The notes beneath the pieces were generated by a model that was not told the DNA's origin, ran no database searches, and saw only the letters and a program-made list of their open reading frames with translations. From JAZSMS01 sp045536015 (lineage in GTDB: Bacteria; Bacillota; Clostridia; Christensenellales; QALW01), in assembly GCA_045536015.1 (NCBI GenBank), contig JAZSMS010000057.1, positions 1 through 8,247 on the forward strand: DNA of 8,247 nt. The letters are read 5' to 3'. Positions 6,726 through 8,247 of this stretch are shown in pieces; the first letter of the stretch is position 1; the number at the start of each line of letters is the position of its first letter. A program made the translations under genes and the position numbers.

Positions 6726-6736
6726 TAATTTGTCAA
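6708..6736 (-). promoter_or_regulatory. Promoter of the padR-HAAS-DUF4097 operon
   Basis: On the minus strand, a consensus -35 TTGACA (6731-6736), a 17-base spacer and a -10 TACGAT (6708-6713). The -35 box begins directly after the T run of the upstream terminator. The transcript would start near 6701 and reach the AAGGAGG of padR about 5 bases later. Confidence 0.75.
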
Positions 6737-6737
6737 T

Positions 6738-6765
6738 AAAAAAACACCCTTACGGGTGTTTTTTT
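6738..6765. terminator. Terminator after the XRE-YcxB gene
   Basis: The stem CACCC (6745-6749) / GGGTG (6754-6758) has a 4-base loop and is lengthened by A7/T7 tracts (6738-6744 and 6759-6765). On the minus strand this ends the XRE gene, whose stop codon (6764-6766) touches the stem base. The T run on the other side makes it potentially bidirectional. Only one base separates it from the next promoter's -35. Confidence 0.85.
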
Positions 6766-7765
6766 AAATCGCAAACATAATCGAGCCAAATATACACAGT
6801 AAAACTGCCATTATAAACCCCGCAATTACGTTCTTTTTATATTTATATCCTTTTGCCTTTAATACTAAACCGAATACTACCGACGAAACGGGTATGGGCA
6901 ACACTGCAAAAAACGTCCACAGATTTTCGGTAAACTTACCGTTTTGCTGAAAAATAATAGCTGTCAGCCAAAGCGCAATAAAAATTGAAGTTAACGAAAA
7001 AATAAATAGCAGAATTGACAGCACTCGCTTTTTTCCCGTAACGTCTTTTCTTTTTGACTTTAACTTAATCTCATTTTCGCATAAATAAAACGCAGAATTT
7101 TCAACAAGATCTTTCTTAACCACAAAAAAAGATTGTCCGCTATACGAAAAAATAAGCCATTTCCCTAGTGTATTAATTCGTTGTATCTCTTTAAAATAGC
7201 ATTTTAATTCCCTTACTTGCTCTCCGCCACGATACGTATTTATTTTTAAATAGTCTTTGAAAACCTTATATTCGTACGTTGTCCGACAAATTTGTTCGGC
7301 ATTATTTTTAAACGCGGTTTTGTTTGCCGAGATGGCTTTGGCGCAAAGAAAAACTCCTAAAAACGCCATTGCCGTTACAAAGCCTGCTACAAAGGGATGA
7401 ATGTCTTCCTTTAAATCTAAAACAATTATAACCGCAAAGAGTATAATAAAAAACAGCATTCTCAGATAAAACGGTTTTCTTTGCAGAGTATATATCTCAA
7501 TTACTTCTAACGGTGTAAATTCAACACTATATTCTTCTTCAGGAATAAGTTCAACGCTTTGTTCTTCTTCCTTGCCAAACAAAATGTCATCAACCAAAAC
7601 GTTAAAAATCTCTCTCAACCGCATCAGGTTGTCAATAGTAGGAACCGTTTGGTCCTTTTCCCAAAGGCTAATGGTTTGTCTGCTTACAAGCAATTTTTGT
7701 CCAAGCTCTTCTTGCGACATTCCAAGTTGTTTTCTATGTGTTTGTATTTTTTCACCAACTGTCAT
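6764..7765 (-). CDS. XRE-type HTH protein fused to a membrane YcxB-like domain
   Basis: 333 residues. Residues 1-63 are an XRE/Cro helix-turn-helix (MSQEELGQKLLVSRQTISLWEK at 16-37, given for position; NLMRLREIFNVLVDDILFG at 46-64). After an acidic linker (66-82) come two membrane segments at about 100-116 and 125-144. A soluble part at about 160-229 looks like the YcxB-like domain (YEYKVFKDYLKI, RGGEQVRELKCYFKEI, KWLIFSYSGQSFFVVKKDL). Three more hydrophobic segments follow at about 248-271, 284-302 and 312-331. The start has AAAGGAGG eight bases before the ATG, and an extended -10 promoter lies just upstream. The architecture suggests a membrane-tethered regulator that passes a signal from the membrane to DNA. 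Its own promoter is the likeliest target, since it shows operator-like repeats. The YcxB call is from memory of the family pattern; the HTH and membrane parts are firm. Confidence 0.88.
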   Translation of the reverse strand: MTVGEKIQTHRKQLGMSQEELGQKLLVSRQTISLWEKDQTVPTIDNLMRLREIFNVLVDDILFGKEEEQSVELIPEEEYSVEFTPLEVIEIYTLQRKPFYLRMLFFIILFAVIIVLDLKEDIHPFVAGFVTAMAFLGVFLCAKAISANKTAFKNNAEQICRTTYEYKVFKDYLKINTYRGGEQVRELKCYFKEIQRINTLGKWLIFSYSGQSFFVVKKDLVENSAFYLCENEIKLKSKRKDVTGKKRVLSILLFIFSLTSIFIALWLTAIIFQQNGKFTENLWTFFAVLPIPVSSVVFGLVLKAKGYKYKKNVIAGFIMAVLLCIFGSIMFAI

Positions 7766-7792
7766 AAAAGTCGCCTCCTTTTGTCTGCTTTG

Positions 7793-7801
7793 ATTATAAC
7801 A
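7793..7801 (-). promoter_or_regulatory. Extended -10 promoter of the XRE-YcxB gene
   Basis: On the minus strand this reads TGTTATAAT, a perfect extended -10 (TGnTATAAT), which explains the lack of a good -35 at 17 bases. The transcript would start near 7786, just before the AAAGGAGG ribosome binding site. Confidence 0.7.
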
Positions 7802-7807
7802 GAAAGT

Positions 7808-7860
7808 CTTGCAAAAATAAAGAATATATCACTTGATTTTGTCAAGTAGCACTTGCAAAA
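7808..7860. promoter_or_regulatory. Operator-like repeats upstream of the XRE gene
   Basis: A perfect inverted repeat, ACTTGA (7831-7836) and TCAAGT (7842-7847) around TTTTG, is flanked on both sides by the direct repeat CTTGCAAAA (7808-7816 and 7852-7860). The cluster lies just upstream of the extended -10, where an XRE repressor or activator could bind. A TTGACA read on the minus strand (7840-7845) sits inside the palindrome but lacks a well-spaced -10. Confidence 0.4.
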
Positions 7861-7872
7861 CCGCTTTTTTAG

Positions 7873-8031
7873 TTCAAGTCCTCCCCAAAGGGCGTTTTGG
7901 GGAAATTATATCGTTTGAATATCGCCTTGAAAAATAGCATAACAAACCCCCGAAACCGCTGTGGTTTCGTGGTTTTCCGAACCGATATCTTTTTCGGTTC
8001 GCAATGTTGGTTGCGGGGGGTGGGACTTGAA
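7873..8031. mobile_element. Possible 159-bp MITE-like element
   Basis: Perfect 9-bp inverted ends, TTCAAGTCC (7873-7881) and GGACTTGAA (8023-8031), followed inwards by further C-rich/G-rich similarity and flanked by TAG on both sides (7870-7872, 8032-8034), as in a 3-bp target duplication. Inside are three strong hairpins: TCCCCAAA/TTTGGGGA (7882-7903), CGAAACC/GGTTTCG (7951-7969) and CGAACCGA/TCGGTTCG (7978-8001). No coding capacity is credible; the short arginine-rich frames on the minus strand are chance. The inverted ends are short and could occur by chance in a region of this size, so a mobile element is a proposal only. Confidence 0.35.
8008..8031 (-). pseudogene. tRNA 3'-end-like remnant
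   Basis: Read on the minus strand, these 24 bases begin with the T-loop-like TTCAAGTCC, continue with a C-rich stretch resembling a T-stem and acceptor strand, and finish with CCA. This resembles the 3' end of a tRNA, for example a Leu-type with a GCGGGGG acceptor. The preceding bases (GGGCTA) do not pair with CCCAC and no anticodon arm is present, so it is not a working tRNA. It may be an integration-site remnant or the end of a repeat. Confidence 0.3.
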
Positions 8032-8034
8032 TAG

Positions 8035-8179
8035 CCCTGTCCGCAAAATAGTCGTCTTGCCTCGCTTCCTCGCCAATACTCCTTTTTTCGTCCCATCTAT
8101 CTCTCGCTCCTCCTCGCACTGCGAGCGCTCAAGATAGTTGCCCACTCCCTCCGGGAACCCGCAGGTAAAAAGTTAAATT
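8035..8179. other. GC-rich hairpin segment of unlike composition
   Basis: This stretch, especially 8050-8165, is visibly richer in G and C than the neighbouring genes and has no credible reading frame. It contains a compound hairpin: CTATCT (8097-8102) with AGATAG (8132-8137), then CGCTC (8105-8109) with GAGCG (8123-8127). It also has the near-palindrome CTCGCACTGCGAG (8113-8125). It could be part of a dispersed intergenic repeat or an RNA element; I do not recognise it. Confidence 0.35.
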
Positions 8180-8247
8180 CTATTTCTTAATAATCTTTTT
8201 ATATTGCTTAATCTCTTGTCCGCTCGCGGTTCCCAAAATCTGCGGTC
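8180..8247 (-). CDS. Possible last codons of a minus-strand gene entering from the right
   Basis: One minus-strand frame is open from the window edge to a TAG at 8180-8182. The visible residues include ILGTASGQEIKQYKKIIKK followed by the stop, a lysine-rich amphipathic stretch more protein-like than the other two frames. From memory it resembles the pattern near the N-terminus of SecA (L/F-G-T-x-S-x-x-E-I/L-K), which would make it a broken fragment rather than a genuine C-terminus. Only about 21 codons are visible, so neither reading is secure. Confidence 0.25.
   Translation of the reverse strand, partial: PQILGTASGQEIKQYKKIIKK

Noticed and set aside
6356..6736. Longer PadR reading starting at 6736
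   Set aside because: The TTG there is part of the TTGACA -35 box; the GTG at 6682 has an ideal ribosome binding site and gives the family-typical N-terminus.
7869..8145. Three overlapping minus-strand frames of 75-81 codons
   Set aside because: Overlap each other in different frames across hairpins, arginine-rich and low in protein-like pattern; best explained as chance frames in a structured repeat-like region.
8153..8245. GGGAACC/GGTTCCC and CCGCAG/CTGCGG complementary pairs near the right edge
   Set aside because: The two pairs are crossing rather than nested, so they do not form one hairpin; probably chance in GC-rich DNA.

Overview
The window reads as chromosomal DNA of a low-to-moderate-GC Gram-positive anaerobe, most likely a gut-type Clostridia member. 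The reasons are strong AGGAGG-type ribosome binding sites, short AT-rich intergenic regions, compact intrinsic terminators, a BspA-like lipoprotein, a PadR/HAAS/DUF4097 operon and an XRE-YcxB-like membrane regulator. Species cannot be named from the sequence. Six CDSs are complete, one is cut by the left edge, and a doubtful CDS end lies at the right edge.

Layout. (1) 1-201, minus: N-terminus of a secreted lipoprotein with the start of a BspA-type leucine-rich repeat. (2) 202-821: about 620 AT-rich bases without a credible gene. They hold the lipoprotein promoter, two plus-strand terminator-like hairpins with no gene feeding them, and a strong minus-strand terminator. (3) 822-3813, minus: a two-gene operon of an FAD-dependent oxidoreductase (PF12831 type) and a cytoplasmic clan GH-A-like glycosidase with a C-terminal Fn3-like module. 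It is divergent from an AraC-family activator at 3990-4814 (plus). The shared intergenic region has two good back-to-back promoters with inverted ATATCAT/ATGATAT motifs between and over them. This is a self-contained unit for an unidentified glycoside, and the best candidate here for undescribed biology. (4) 4835-6682, minus: PadR regulator, DUF1700/HAAS membrane protein and DUF4097 repeat protein, with overlapping genes and a promoter that carries a near-perfect PadR-like palindrome. (5) 6764-7765, minus: an XRE-type DNA-binding protein fused to a multi-pass membrane region with a YcxB-like domain. (6) 7861-8247: a hairpin-rich region of different base composition. It contains a possible 159-bp MITE-like element whose ends resemble a tRNA T-loop, a GC-rich hairpin segment, and perhaps the last codons of another minus-strand gene.

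How the genes work together. In the AraC block, the regulator probably senses a sugar or related ligand and switches on the oxidoreductase and the glycosidase. Both enzymes lack signal peptides, so they would act on an imported small glycoside; no transporter is present in the window. In the PadR block, PadR probably represses its own operon until a cue, such as envelope stress or a drug, releases it. The HAAS and DUF4097 proteins would then act at the membrane. No complete phage, CRISPR, transposase or known defence system was seen.
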